A program made the translations under genes and the position numbers. Below the pieces are notes generated by a model. The model saw nothing but the letters and a program-made list of their open reading frames with translations. It ran no database searches and was not told the DNA's origin. From positions 122,198,251 through 122,262,250 of the forward strand of contig OW240915.1 of the NCBI GenBank assembly GCA_933207985.1: a stretch of DNA of 64,000 nt, in the 5' to 3' direction. Below are positions 32,956 through 43,936 of the stretch, in pieces. The stretch comes from Pelobates cultripes (lineage: Eukaryota; Chordata; Amphibia; Anura; Pelobatidae). The first letter of the stretch is position 1. Each line of letters begins with the position of its first letter.

Positions 32956-34063
32956 GTAAGCAATAAAGTGCGCTGTGCCTTTAAGACTCAAAATCATTTT
33001 TAACAGTGAAAATAATTTGTGCAATATTGTACAAACAAAGTGATCAAGTGCATCAATGTGCAACACACTTAAATATATAAATATAAATTTACAAAATGTG
33101 CAAACAAAATTAGTTTTTGTGCAGCAATTTTGTGCAATAAAAAAACAATACTTAGCTTTCCCAATTATGGAATTTGCTTTAAAGCTTCTGTCAGCAATCC
33201 AATATGTGTCTCAAAAAGAGAAGGGAAAATGCACAATCATAGGGTAATATGTTAAAATATAAATATAAAGAAAATATGAACCAAAAACACTCACAAGGGT
33301 AGAGCAATCAAGTCTGCTCTAAACTTTAATGGCTTCTTATGCAATGATGCAGGCTGAAAACTGTGGTGAAGTAAAATCCTTTATTGACTATATAAAAAAT
33401 TGCTGTATCAGGCAGGTAAGTCCCTCTTTATCTTTTCTCCTCCATATGTTTAGTGCGGGTCTATGCAGTCTCTATTTCGGCAACGGCTGTACAGAGTCTT
33501 TGTGTGCCGAAAGACTTCCTGATTCCAACACGTCCGGGAGGCGGGGTTTAGCAGCTGGCTAGCGTAATGACGTCAGAGCGTGATGACGCATTTCACCGAG
33601 GGGTTCGGCTTCATCAGATCAGCTCATTATCACACCACAGTCCCATTATAAGTCCTACAAAAGAGGCGTGTTCGCCCAAACAAGTCCGCAAAAACGGCTT
33701 ACTGATAGATCAGTATCTAAATGGCTCCTTTATTGGAGACTGAATTTATTTAACCAGAGGAAAATCTACTAAACTATTCAAATGTTAGGCATAATTCAAG
33801 GTTGCAATATATATCTTTATAGAAATACACACCAGTGTAAAATAATAATAAACATTGTATAATAAACAAGAAAATATTTACATTTGAATTATAAATCATG
33901 ATAAAAAAGATGGTAAAAACGACGAAGATACTATATATCAAAATTAAAACATAATATAAAATGTAATAATGTTACTTGTTAAAAACAGGAGATGCAAAGA
34001 ACACTAAAATACAAAATTATAGAAAAAGAGGAGAGATTATTATACATAGTACTAGAATATGAT
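32956..34063 (-). mobile_element. Penelope-like element 3' region, minus strand
   Basis: It interrupts the RNase H region and resembles the noncoding 3' part of the Penelope element at 53907-56743: a tail rich in GTGCAATA/TTGTGCA motifs, a hammerhead, then AT-rich sequence. The ORF is not seen; the element is cut by the LTR at 34064. The assignment rests mainly on the hammerhead and the layout. Confidence 0.6.
33576..33625 (-). ncRNA. Hammerhead ribozyme, intact core, minus strand
   Basis: Minus-strand order: GAGCUGAU (stem I), CUGAUGA, an extra A, GCCGA-ACCCC-UCGGU (stem II, 5 bp), GAAA, UGCG, UC, AUCACGCUC (stem I partner, one bulged C). All standard core bases are present and the cleavage triplet would be GUC. 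Stem III is only UGCG, so a dimer is probably needed, as reported for small Penelope hammerheads. A TTATAATG-type box lies ~20-30 bases upstream. Confidence 0.85.
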
Positions 34064-35204
34064 TGTTACAAAAGACTCGAAATGACTCTGTTATTGTTAA
34101 TACCTATTGCTACTGTTACAACTCTATACGTTTAAGTCGAGGAAACATGAATGGATTACACAAACTCTTATAAAGACCCCATTCGTGATACGAACGAGAG
34201 ACCCTCCCAAATGCTGGCGTGTGCCGCCAATTAACCTCGTCACCCCGCAAAGTACCGAACGGCCGACCACCCGACCAGCGGAGTGTGGCGGTCATTAACC
34301 ACCCAGGCAGCTGCGGTCTGCGGTTAACCACAGACTAATTGACGGGCCTGGAGGATCGACGTTCGCACACAAATCACCGAAGGGAACCTACCAAACAACC
34401 TAACGAATGGAGACCCCCTACAGTGGGTCGCGTGGCAGCAATTAGCCTGTGGTTTCTGCGGTTAACCGCAACTCAAGTACCATGCTACCAGGTGGTAGCA
34501 TGTACCGAACGAGTTCCACTACCAGACAGACAGCGGGGATTCACATGAACTTATACCCGAGTTGAGTTCGATAAGTTAGAGGCGAGGTCTCGCTGCCCGT
34601 TAAACCGTGTGAAAACATGGCCGCCATCAGAGACTCACGATCCAAAATGCCGAACAGACTTTATACGGCAGAAATAGCCCATTCTGCTTGTGGGATTAGA
34701 GTGCCATTCGTATGTTTAATGTACCCGAACGCGAGCTGTTAAATGAATGGTAGAATGAGCTGTTTTCCTCTATTAATGTTAAAGTTATGGATTTTTATAC
34801 AGTTTTCTGGGACATAATAAAATGTGGTCTTTTGTGCGCTTGGAGATAATTAGATTGTATAACCGTTGGCCTCATTATCTCCAAGCTGGGCGGGTACTAA
34901 TTCAAATGATACACTGTACTGTGATTGGTTACCTGTTTGTACTGTACCTGTATTCCATCAGGTCCACAGGGGGCTGTCCTTCGACCTGAGGAATCGCATA
35001 AATTGCCATGTTGTGTGCCAGTAAAGCAAGTTCGTTTTGACCCTCAACTTGCAGCCTCGACTCATGTTGTAGGGATCCGGGATATTGATGCTTATACCGT
35101 GTTTGGGATATTCTACACTTGCAGCTTATTACCGAAAGACCTCCATTCGACTCTCTACAGCGGGAACCAGGAGCTCCAAGCGATTAACCGGGGCAATCGT
35201 AACA
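34064..35204 (+). mobile_element. 5' LTR of Gmr1-type element 2
   Basis: The LTR runs from TGTTACAAAAG to CGTAACA (1141 bp) with TGTTAC/GTAACA inverted termini. The primer site follows two bases later. Its first ~800 bp are nearly identical to 39539-40327. Confidence 0.9.
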
Positions 35205-35206
35205 AT

Positions 35207-35224
35207 TGGTGGCAGCGGTGGGAT
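35207..35224 (+). promoter_or_regulatory. Primer-binding site matching tRNA-Leu (AAG/UAG)
   Basis: TGGTGGCAGCGGTGGGAT matches the complement of the 3' end of vertebrate tRNA-Leu (AAG/UAG) with CCA over 18 bases. The tRNA sequence is from general knowledge, not a search. Confidence 0.8.
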
Positions 35225-35257
35225 CATCCTGGAATTCCTGAGAGAGATATAGGATGG

Positions 35258-38200
35258 ATGGAGAGCAACTACGATAAGCTGAAACATACCACGTTAAAGG
35301 ATTTACTTGAGAGCCGAGGGGGAAACGCAAGTAACTGGCCAAGGAGAGAATTGATTGCCGACCTAAACGAGTTGGATCAGAGCTTCACCATGGCAGAACA
35401 GATGATAAACCCCAGCGACGAAAAGACGAGGATTGTCCGGGAAAGACTTCCCCTATACGGGCCGAACCCCTCCGTAGAGCTGGTGCAGCAACTTATGGCA
35501 GAAGCTGAGGCGGACATACAACGGGCTAGAACCCACGAGCTGAACATAGTGACCGCACAGCAGGGAGCCGCCGCTAATGGCCACAACGGCTTCCCAGGAC
35601 CAGCTGAACAGCCGAAAATTCCGTTCGCGGCATTCAAGCCGTTAGTGGAGAATGAGATGGGGATAGATGAGTTTTTAGCCGATTTCGAAAGACAATGTGC
35701 TCTACACCAAATACCCGTTACAGCGTGGCCGCGTATCCTGGCAGGAAAGTTAACCGGACGGGCCATGGAAGCCTTCAGGACACTCAGCGCCGAAGAAGTA
35801 GCCCAATACCCCACAGTAAAGGAGACGCTACTGAAGCGGTACGCTGTGACCCCGGATACCTACCGCAGGCAGTTCCGCAACATGAAAAAGAAGGCGAATG
35901 ATACCCATGCCGAATGGGCCCACCGAACGCGGAGAGCTGTTACACATTGGATTACCGGGTGTCGGGCCGTTACAGCAGCGGAAATATTAGAACTATTTTT
36001 GATAGAACATTTTTATGAGGGCCTCGAACAGAAGGACCGAGAGTGGTTGAAAGACCGACGTCCCGCTAACCTACATGAAGCAGCAAGGCTGACAGACGAA
36101 CACCAGGATGCTCAGGTTCAGGAGTTTAGCAACTCTCAAACGATAGATCGCCCTGAAACACGAGAGGTGTACCGAACAACCCCACAAACGGAGTTTCGCA
36201 CGCCTGTACCAGTGGGACCTACACGGTACACGGGACCACCCAGCCACTACAACCAGGAGCGCTCTCGTCCCACGTGTTACAAGTGCAAGCAACCAGGGCA
36301 CCTGATTGCTAACTGCCCCCTCAACAATAACTACCCCACACGGAACTATAATTCGTCCCCAACGGGAAATAATCGCCCGGCCTGAGCATTTTGCCTTGAA
36401 CAGGACAGCCCTTTGGAGGAATACCTGGGACCCCTACATGAAGCTAACCCTGTGTATGCCGCCAGCGACAACCGGCAACATCACAGGCAAGAAGTACTAC
36501 TGGAAGGTCGTCCCACCCAGGGGTTAAGAGACACCGGGACCACGATCACCTTGGTGCAAAGCCGACTAGTCCCCGAGCACAAGCGCTCTACTTACACGGT
36601 GGCAGTGTGGGTGGCTGGAGGGGACATATACAAACTACCCACAGCAAAGGTACATTTGGATTGGGGTGCGGGAAAAGGATTTGTGAGGGTGCGGATTATG
36701 GATAATTTACCAGCTGAAGTTTTGCTGGGAAACGACCTGGGACCCATAACTTCAGCCTATGCACCTTCCTACAGCTCTGAGGCACATCCAGTGACTACCC
36801 GGTCCCAAGCTGGGTGAGTTCGAGATCCTTCACCGGTGAGGGAGACTCAGGTAAGACTTAACCCGACTGTGACCACCCCTCCTGCCTTTGAGGCTGAGAC
36901 CAAAACTGATCCGACGCTCCAGAAGTATAGGGAAAGGGCTGATACCGGGACTGGGGGATCAGACCAGGAGACTTTCGCATGGGAACAGGGCAGACTGTAC
37001 CAACACACAGAGAAGAAGGGCCACCGTGGGAGACAGCTAGTGATACCCCACAAATATAGACGGGATATCCTCCGGGTGGGCCACGATATTCCCTTAGCCG
37101 GACATTTGGAAGTAACCCGTACCCTCCACCGTATTACCCATACCCTGTTCTGGCCAGGGGTACATGCAGATGTGAGGACCTATTGTAACACGTGTGAGGT
37201 CTGCCAATGGGTAGGCAAGAGAGGAGATCACCCCAAGGCACACCTCGTTAACATGCCCATTATTGAAGAGCCATTTAGCCGGGTAGCCATCGACTTAGTA
37301 GGGCCTCTAGCCACCCCCAGTCCATCTGGTAAGAGATATATTCTTACCATCGTGGACTATGCTACCCGCTACCCGGAAGCCGTGGCTTTATCTAATATCC
37401 AGGCAGACACTGTGGCTAATGCTTTAGTGCAGGTATTCTCTCGGGTAGGATTCCCTCGGGAGATCCTATCCGACAGAGGGACTCAGTTCACGGCAGAGCT
37501 AACCCAGCAGCTATGGCATGTCTGCAAGATAAAATCCCTCCTCAGCTCCCCATATCACCCTCAGACCAATGGGCTATGTGAGAGGTTCAATGGAACCCTC
37601 AAACAAATGTTAAAAACCTTCACTCAGGAGTATAGAGACTGGGAACGTTTCCTGCCGCATCTCCTGTTTGCTTACCGGGAGGTGCCCCAGGAAACCACCG
37701 GATTCTCTCCCTTTCAGCTGCTGTATGGTCGTAAGGTATGGGGCCCCCTGAACCTTATCCGTGAGCACTGGGAGAGAGAGACAGAGAATGCTGGGGTCCC
37801 CATCGTGCCATACGTGCTGGAGCTGCGGGACCGTATGGAGCAGTTGGCTTAGTCAGTCCGGGCCAACCTCCAGGCGGCCCAGGGGCGACAGAAAGTCTGG
37901 TACGACCGGGGGGCACGGCGGAGAAGCTTCTGTATAGGACAGAAGGTTATGGTACTAAAACCAGTTAAAGCAGACAAGCTGCAAGCAGCCTGGCAGGGTC
38001 CTTACCAGATAGTGGAGAAAAAGGGGGACACTACCTATGTGATCGCCAGCTGTCACGATGAGAACCTACAGAAGATCTTTCACGTGAATATGCTGAAAGA
38101 ATACCTACAGAGGCCAGAGGAGGTGTCAGCCATATGTAGTCCTGCGTTTGAGGACGCAGACAGTCTCCCCATACCCGACTTATTAACCCCCAACTCCCCG

Positions 38201-39457
38201 TCTGAAGTAGTGAGCCTAGTACAGATTGGGGACAGACTTAGCCCAGTAGAGAGGGAGCAGCTACACAAACTGCTCCGAGAGAAACAAGCAATGTTTTCTC
38301 AAGAACCAGGGTTCACTGATTTGGCCACCCACCAAGTAGATACCCCCGGGCAAAACCCTTTAAGACAGGCCCCCTACCGAATTCCGGAGGCAGTACGGGC
38401 CGGCATGAAAAAGGAAATAGATGAGATGCTCCGTCTAGGGGTCATTGAAGCTTCCGATAGTCCCTGGACATCCCCAGTGGTTCTGGTACCCAAGAAAGAC
38501 GGTACTACCAGATTCTGTGTGGACTATCGGAAACTCAATGACAAGACCGTCACCGATGCTTATCCCATGCCCAGAGTGGATGAGCTGCTGGATCGCATAG
38601 CCAGAGGGAACTACCTAACTACCATTGACCTCTGTAAAGGTTACTGGCAAATCCCTCTGGCCAGGGAGGCTGTCCCCAAGTCGGCATTCGTCACCCCGTT
38701 CAGTTTGTACCACTTTAAGGTCATGCCGTTTGGGATGAAGAATGCCCCCGCCACATTCCAGCGCTTGGTGGACAGACTCCTTGATGGCTTCCAGGAATTT
38801 GCCTGCGCATACCAGGACGACATAGCGATCCATAGTGAGTCCTGGGAGGAACACTTGGCTCATGTGGGAATAGTCCTGGATCAGATTCGGGCCGCGGGCC
38901 TGACCCTGAAGCCAGAGAAATGCCACTTTGGGATGGCGGAGGTACAGTACCTGGGCCACCGGGTAGGATTTGGGAAACAGCGACCGGAGCAGGCCAAACC
39001 TCTGACCGACCTGACAAAGAAAAACCTTCCCCGACAGGTCCTGTGGTCTCCCCACTGTGAAACTGCTTTTCAAGCGCTCAAAACTGCTTTGATTAATGCT
39101 CCTGTCTTGGCTGCCCCAGCCCCTAATCGACGTTTTATTGTTCATACAGACAATTCCATGTTCGGGCTGGGAGCTGTCCTCAGCCAAGTAGGAGATGATG
39201 GGAAAGAGCATCCGATTGCCTACATCAGTCGAAAACTCTTACCATGTGAAGTCAGCTATGCCGCGGACAAGAGTTCACTCTGGTTACAGACCATAACCCG
39301 TTGGTGTGGCTCAACTGGGTCGCTGGGGATAATGGCAGATTGTTACGCTGGAGCTTATCTTTGCAACCGTTTAATTTTACAATCACCTACCGACCCGGGA
39401 AGCAGAATGGCCACGCCGACGGGTTGTCCTGGCAAACTGACTTCAGCCCAGCCTTAA
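35258..39457 (+). pseudogene. gag-pol: Gag-pol of Gmr1-type element 2, single frame with three stops
   Basis: From the Met at 35258 one frame runs through gag (SAP-like TLKDLLESRGG, SCAN-like YRRQFRN...IEHFYEG, CCHC knuckle CYKCKQPGHLIANC), protease (LRDTGTTITLV), integrase zinc finger (GHDIPLAGH...CNTCEVC), integrase core (VDIVGPL-like IDLVGPL, SDRGTQF, LCERFNG), RT and RNase H. In-frame stops are at 36383-36385, 36815-36817 and 37850-37852. The RT active site reads YQDD instead of YLDD, ~36 residues are deleted between RT and RNase H near 38995, and the RNase H end is frameshifted near 39265. Gag and pol thus share one frame, and integrase again lies before RT. Confidence 0.92.
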
Positions 39458-39525
39458 TTTGCCAGTCTGGACAGCCTTAGTCTGCCCCGAAAAGGGGTCA
39501 GACAGTGTCTGCCAGAGTGTTCCAC

Positions 39526-39538
39526 AAAGAGGGAGCAT
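39526..39538 (+). promoter_or_regulatory. Polypurine tract of element 2
   Basis: AAAGAGGGAGCA directly precedes the 3' LTR start. Confidence 0.7.
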
Positions 39539-40327
39539 TGTTACAAAAGACTCGAAATGACTCTGTTATTGTTAATACCTATTGCTACTGTTACAACTCT
39601 ATACGTTTAAGCCGAGGAAACACGAATGGATTACACAAACTCTTATAAAGACCCCATTCGTGATACTAACGAGAGACCTCCCCAAATGCTGGCGTGTGCC
39701 GCCAATTAACCTTGTCACCCCGCACGGCTGACCACCCGACCAGCGGAGTGTGGTGGCCATTAACCACCCAGGCAGCTGCGGTCTGCGGTTAACCACAGAC
39801 TAATTGACGGGCCTGGAGGATCGCGTTCGCACACAAATCACCGAAGGAAACCTACCGAACAACCTAACGAACGGAGACCCCCTACAGTGGGTCGTGTGGC
39901 AGCAATTAGCCTGTGGTTTCTGCGGTTAACCGCAACTCAAGTACCATCCTACCAGGTGGTAGCATGTACCGAACGAGTTCCACTACCAGACAGACAGCGG
40001 GGATTCGCATTAACTTATACCAGAGTTAAGTTCGATAAGTTAGAGGCGAGGTCCCGCTGCCCGTTAAACCGTCTGAAAACATGGCCGCCATCAGAGACTC
40101 ACGATCCATAATGCCGAACGGACTTTATACGGCAGAAATAGCCCATTCTGTTTGTGGGATTAGAGCGCCATTCGTATGTTTAATGTACCCGAACGCGAGC
40201 TGTTAAATGAATGGTAGAATTAGCTGTTTTCCTCTATTAATGTTAAAGTTATGGATTTTTATACAGTTTTCTGGGACATAATAAAACTGGTCTTTTGTGC
40301 GCTTGGAGATAATTAGATTGCATAACC
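39539..40327 (+). mobile_element. Truncated 3' LTR of element 2
   Basis: It matches 34064-34862 closely, then stops within CTTGGAGATAATTAGATTGC. The next bases belong to the LTR of a different family (matched at 42834 onward). Confidence 0.9.
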
Positions 40328-40820
40328 CAGTAATTTTATGTGAATGTGGTGTATGGTTTTAGAGTTATGAGAGTTGGGTAGAAAGTATGTTTTAACTGTA
40401 TGTATAATTGAGTTTCCTCTCAGGATAAGGGGAGGGAATATGTGGGATGTAACTGTGATGTGATTGGTTGTTTTATACCTCCCTGTGGGCGGTCCTGTAT
40501 TTGCAAGACTGTAATAAAAACCAGGCTGGGTGTGCCAGCACCTCAGACCACTGCTTGACCCTCAACACGGAGCCTTGTCTCGTTCTTGGGGGGATTCACT
40601 GTATGCTGTTAGAGACTGATTGCCAGGAGTGTAAGCTGATTGTCTGCTTTTCCTGTTCGTCTGCTAGCAGCTATTTGGGAGGTTCCAGTTCGGGAGTTGG
40701 AGTGCTATTTTGTATCCAGTTCGGGAGTTTGGTGTTCTGCAGTAGCTGTGCCTGTATCTCTGGAAAGGGGGCCGATCGCCTAAACGGTTTTTACCCCTTT
40801 GTGCAAAACGGTCCGTTACA
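40328..40820 (+). mobile_element. Truncated 5' LTR of the repeat-ORF element
   Basis: It matches 42834-43314 loosely toward the end and very closely at the start (TAATTTTATGTGAATGTGGT). It ends GTCCGTTACA, followed by the primer site. Its first ~570 bp are missing because it is joined directly to the element 2 LTR. Confidence 0.85.
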
Positions 40821-40822
40821 AT

Positions 40823-40841
40823 TGGTGGCAAGCGGCGGGAT
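40823..40841 (+). promoter_or_regulatory. Primer-binding site of the repeat-ORF element
   Basis: TGGTGGCAAGCGGCGGGAT is the same type as the site at 457, which links this element to the Gmr1-type elements. Confidence 0.7.
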
Positions 40842-40910
40842 CGTTCCTACAACCAGAAGGACAGCTACAGGAGACACCATTCCGTGGATTTTACAATTTG
40901 AGGGCAACGC

Positions 40911-42347
40911 ATGTCTCAGTACAGCGACCCTGACAGCAACAGAATGGAACCAGCAGTGGAGTACAGATACTCTGTACAGGAATTTGACCGCATGATGTGG
41001 TTGCGGCTGAACTTCTACGGGCCTAATCCAGCTGAGAAATCCGTGAAGTTCGTGAGGAGTCTAGTATTCAAGACTCTGCTGTACCGGGCAGAGGGTGACG
41101 GTCAGCTGCCACGGTGGGTGGACCTCCACCGGCAGCTACAGTTGCGGGACAGAGAGAGCCCAGTCTCCTCTCCCCAGCGGCAGTGTGATATGCAGGGAAT
41201 TGGGAGCCCAGTCTCCATTCCCCAGCGGCAGTGTAATATGCAGGGAATTGGGAGCCCAGTCTCCATTCCCCAGCGGCAGTGTGATATGCAGGGAATTGGG
41301 AGCACAGTCTCCATTCCCCAGCGGTAGTGTGATATGCCGGGAATTGGGAGCCCAGTCTCCATTCCCCAGCGGCAGTGTAAAGTGCAGGGAGAGGAGAGCA
41401 GCGTCCTCCCTCCCCAGCGGCAGGCTGAGCTACAGGGGGTAGAGGTAGTTGTTCCTGCCCCCCAGCAGCAGCGTGATTTTTGGGGAATTGGGAGCCCAGT
41501 CTCCATTCCCCAGCGGCCGAGTGATGTGCCGGGAATTTTGAGCCCAGTCTCCATTCCCCAGCGGGAGATACAGCAGGGAATTGGGAGCCCAGTCTCCATT
41601 CCCCAGCGGCAGAGTGTCCTACCGGGAATAGAGAGCCCAGTCTCCTTCCCCCAGCAGCAGGACACTGTATTGGGAGCAGAGACAGTCGGTCTCCCTCCAC
41701 AGAGGATGAAAGTATGTATGGGAGAGGAGCTTGCTACCACCTCTCCCCAGTGGCGGATCATTAATGGGCAGGGAATAGAGAGCTCAGTCTCCTTTCCCCA
41801 GCGGCAGAGTGTTCTATCGGGAGAGGAGCCTGGTACCCCCTCTCCCCAGCGACAGCTTAGAGTATCCAAAGGGGAGACAGTCGGTCTCCCCCTCCAGCAG
41901 CAGAGCTGTGCAACAAAAGGGGAGACAGTCGGTCTCCAGCAGCAGAGCGGTGTAACTAAAGGGGAGACAGTCGGTCTCCAGCAACCAGGCTTCAACCAGA
42001 CTACTCCAGCGGTAGTACTGGCATCAGGGCAGAGTACCGCTGGTCTCTGCCCACTCAGCAACCCACCAAGGCAGCCTATCAGTCCCCCACACAGTTGTGG
42101 TGAGGCACCTGGACATGGACAAGATTCTCCCTTACTCAGGTGTAGTAACCAGTTATTGTGGGTGGGCTGTACTGCTGTATCTGTTTTGTGGGTGGGCTGC
42201 TGGACTAACAAGGGCACTGACCGGCAGGAGGTCAGATACCCTAATCTGTTTGGAAAAGGTGAGAGATGTGACGGTGACCAATCTCGCCACATTGCATTGG
42301 AGAAGCCTGGTTGCTCGCCTGCTGCCTTGGACTATGGTCCCCGTTAA
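40911..42347 (+). pseudogene. Pro/Gln-rich 16-residue-repeat protein of a small LTR element
   Basis: I do not recognise this protein. It starts MSQYSDPDSNRMEPAVEY. Residues ~30-60 contain FYGPNPAEKSVKFV, similar to the YGPNP segment of the gags at 516 and 35258. From residue ~80 it is ~17 copies of a 16-residue unit, C-x-x-x-GIGSPVSIPQRQ, degenerating toward GETVGLQQQ at the C-terminal end. One in-frame stop (41325-41327) interrupts the array; otherwise the frame is open for 479 codons and runs 81 bp into the 3' LTR. There is no protease, RT or integrase, so the element must be non-autonomous. A minus-strand relative lies at 61502-62833. Confidence 0.75.
41150..41990. repeat. 48-bp minisatellite coding the 16-residue units
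   Basis: The unit reads GGGAATTGGGAGCCCAGTCT plus CCATTCCCCAGCGGCAGTGT and a few variable bases. Early units are almost identical, later ones more diverged. The period keeps the reading frame. Confidence 0.92.
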
Positions 42348-43314
42348 AAGACATCTTACCTGCAGAAAAGCTTCATTCGTAGTTTCTGCTCGGGGTTCGG
42401 TAGTTTTGGTTGAATGTATATACCACAGATAGAATCCCATGGAGCCCATTCGTATGAAACTGGACTGTAAAGACTTTGGCTCCATGGCTTATTAAACTAG
42501 AAGTCAGGTGGTCTGGAGCTTATCTACCTATTAATGTACCAGACTGAGCTATCTGGGGATATGTTACATGTCTGTGTTTTATGTACAAATGTGACTTTAT
42601 GTATTTTAAAGTGTTTTGTGTCTTTTTGCAACCATGTGCTTAATGGAGTTTTGTGTCTGTCCTGGGAGATAATTGAATTACTCTCCAGGATAGAAGACTC
42701 TGAAACTGGTTTGGGCCAGAAAGCCATGCTTTATTTAGTCACAAAGGACTTTTTACTAACTTTTGAACCCCTGGTCTGATTCATGTCATTTTTTAATATG
42801 TTGTTCCCCTGAATGGATTGATTGTGTATATGTAATTTTATGTGAATGTGATGTATGGTTTTAGAGTTATGAAAGTTGGGTAGAAAGTATGTTTTAACTG
42901 TATGTATAATTGAGTTTCCTCTCAGGATAAGGGGAGGGAATATGTGGGATGTAACTGTGATGTGATTGGTTGTTTTATACCTCCCTGTGGGCGGTCCTGT
43001 ATTTGCAAGACTGTAATAAAAACCAGGTTGGGTGTGCCAGCACCTGAGTTCCTGTTTTAACCCTCAAAGTGAAGTGTCGTCTCATTATTGGGGGAAGGAT
43101 TTATTGTATGCTGTTCCAGTTTGACTGCTGGGAGAGTAAACCTATTCGTATGGTTCCTATTCAACTGTCTACAGCATTCATATGCTTGAGAGAAGGTATA
43201 CGCTTCTCTGGTTCGGTGATTGTGGTGTCGGCTGCAGTGCTTGGAGTCCTCAGGAAGCGCTAGGAGCATCCTTCAACGGAGGTACCCAGTCGGGGTGCCA
43301 GGCGATCCGTTACA
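42267..43314 (+). mobile_element. 3' LTR of the repeat-ORF element
   Basis: It runs from TGTGACGGTGACCAATCTCG to GATCCGTTACA (1048 bp). The start matches the LTRs at 27509 and 10324 (minus strand) and the end matches 40820 and 62914. Confidence 0.88.
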
Positions 43315-43589
43315 GTGGTGATCTTAGGCCCCTGCATAAACTTTTGTACTATTAAAAACCGATAACCCTTGGAACACCTAGACTGTTTAAGGCAAGAGTG
43401 TACATTCACGAAAAACTCATCTGTGAGGGGGCTTACAATATAGTATGCATTCGTGACCACATCTATATAGATCCTCATAAGATTACAAACACCCTGAAAT
43501 GTCCTATTCCCAAAGATTAGAAAGGTTGTGCAGTGCTTGCTATGATTTTCTATAGGTGCTTCATCTGACGTTTTTCTCAAGTATGTGTT

Positions 43590-43930
43590 CCCTTTATGGC
43601 CTTAACCAGAAAACAGGTTTCTCATGGGCAACCCAGGCTCAGATTGCTTTTGACAGACAAAAGAGGCTTTTTTATCCATCCTGGTTCAACCCAATACAAT
43701 GAAGAGCTTCTTCATCAAAGTAGATACTTCTGGCAACGCTATCTATTTTCATAAAGAGGAGAAAGGAATGATCAGCTCCACCTTGTGGTGTTCTACTCTT
43801 AAAAATTATCTTTTGCAGACAAAAATTATGACATGGGGAAGGAGAACTACTCACAGTGAAATGTACTCTGGAGCCATGGCAGCACGTATTGGATGGCTCC
43901 ATGCTAACCATCAAGGTAAACCTGGTCCAC
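43590..43930 (+). pseudogene. Ty3/gypsy RNase H-like fragment
   Basis: The segments ALTRKQ..SW and FFIKVDTSGNAIYFHKEEKG resemble the RT thumb and RNase H start of conventional gypsy elements (sushi type). Frameshifts are present. It is followed, after a LINE insertion, by integrase-like sequence, which is the usual gypsy order and unlike the Gmr1 copies. Evidence is short and weak. Confidence 0.4.
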
Positions 43931-43936
43931 CATGGA

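Noticed and set aside
41068..42292. Long minus-strand ORFs (210 and 396 residues) across the repeat-ORF element
   Set aside because: They are antisense readings of the 48-bp repeats, whose period is divisible by three and so keeps all frames open. The sense frame has the shared Met start and the gag-like motif.
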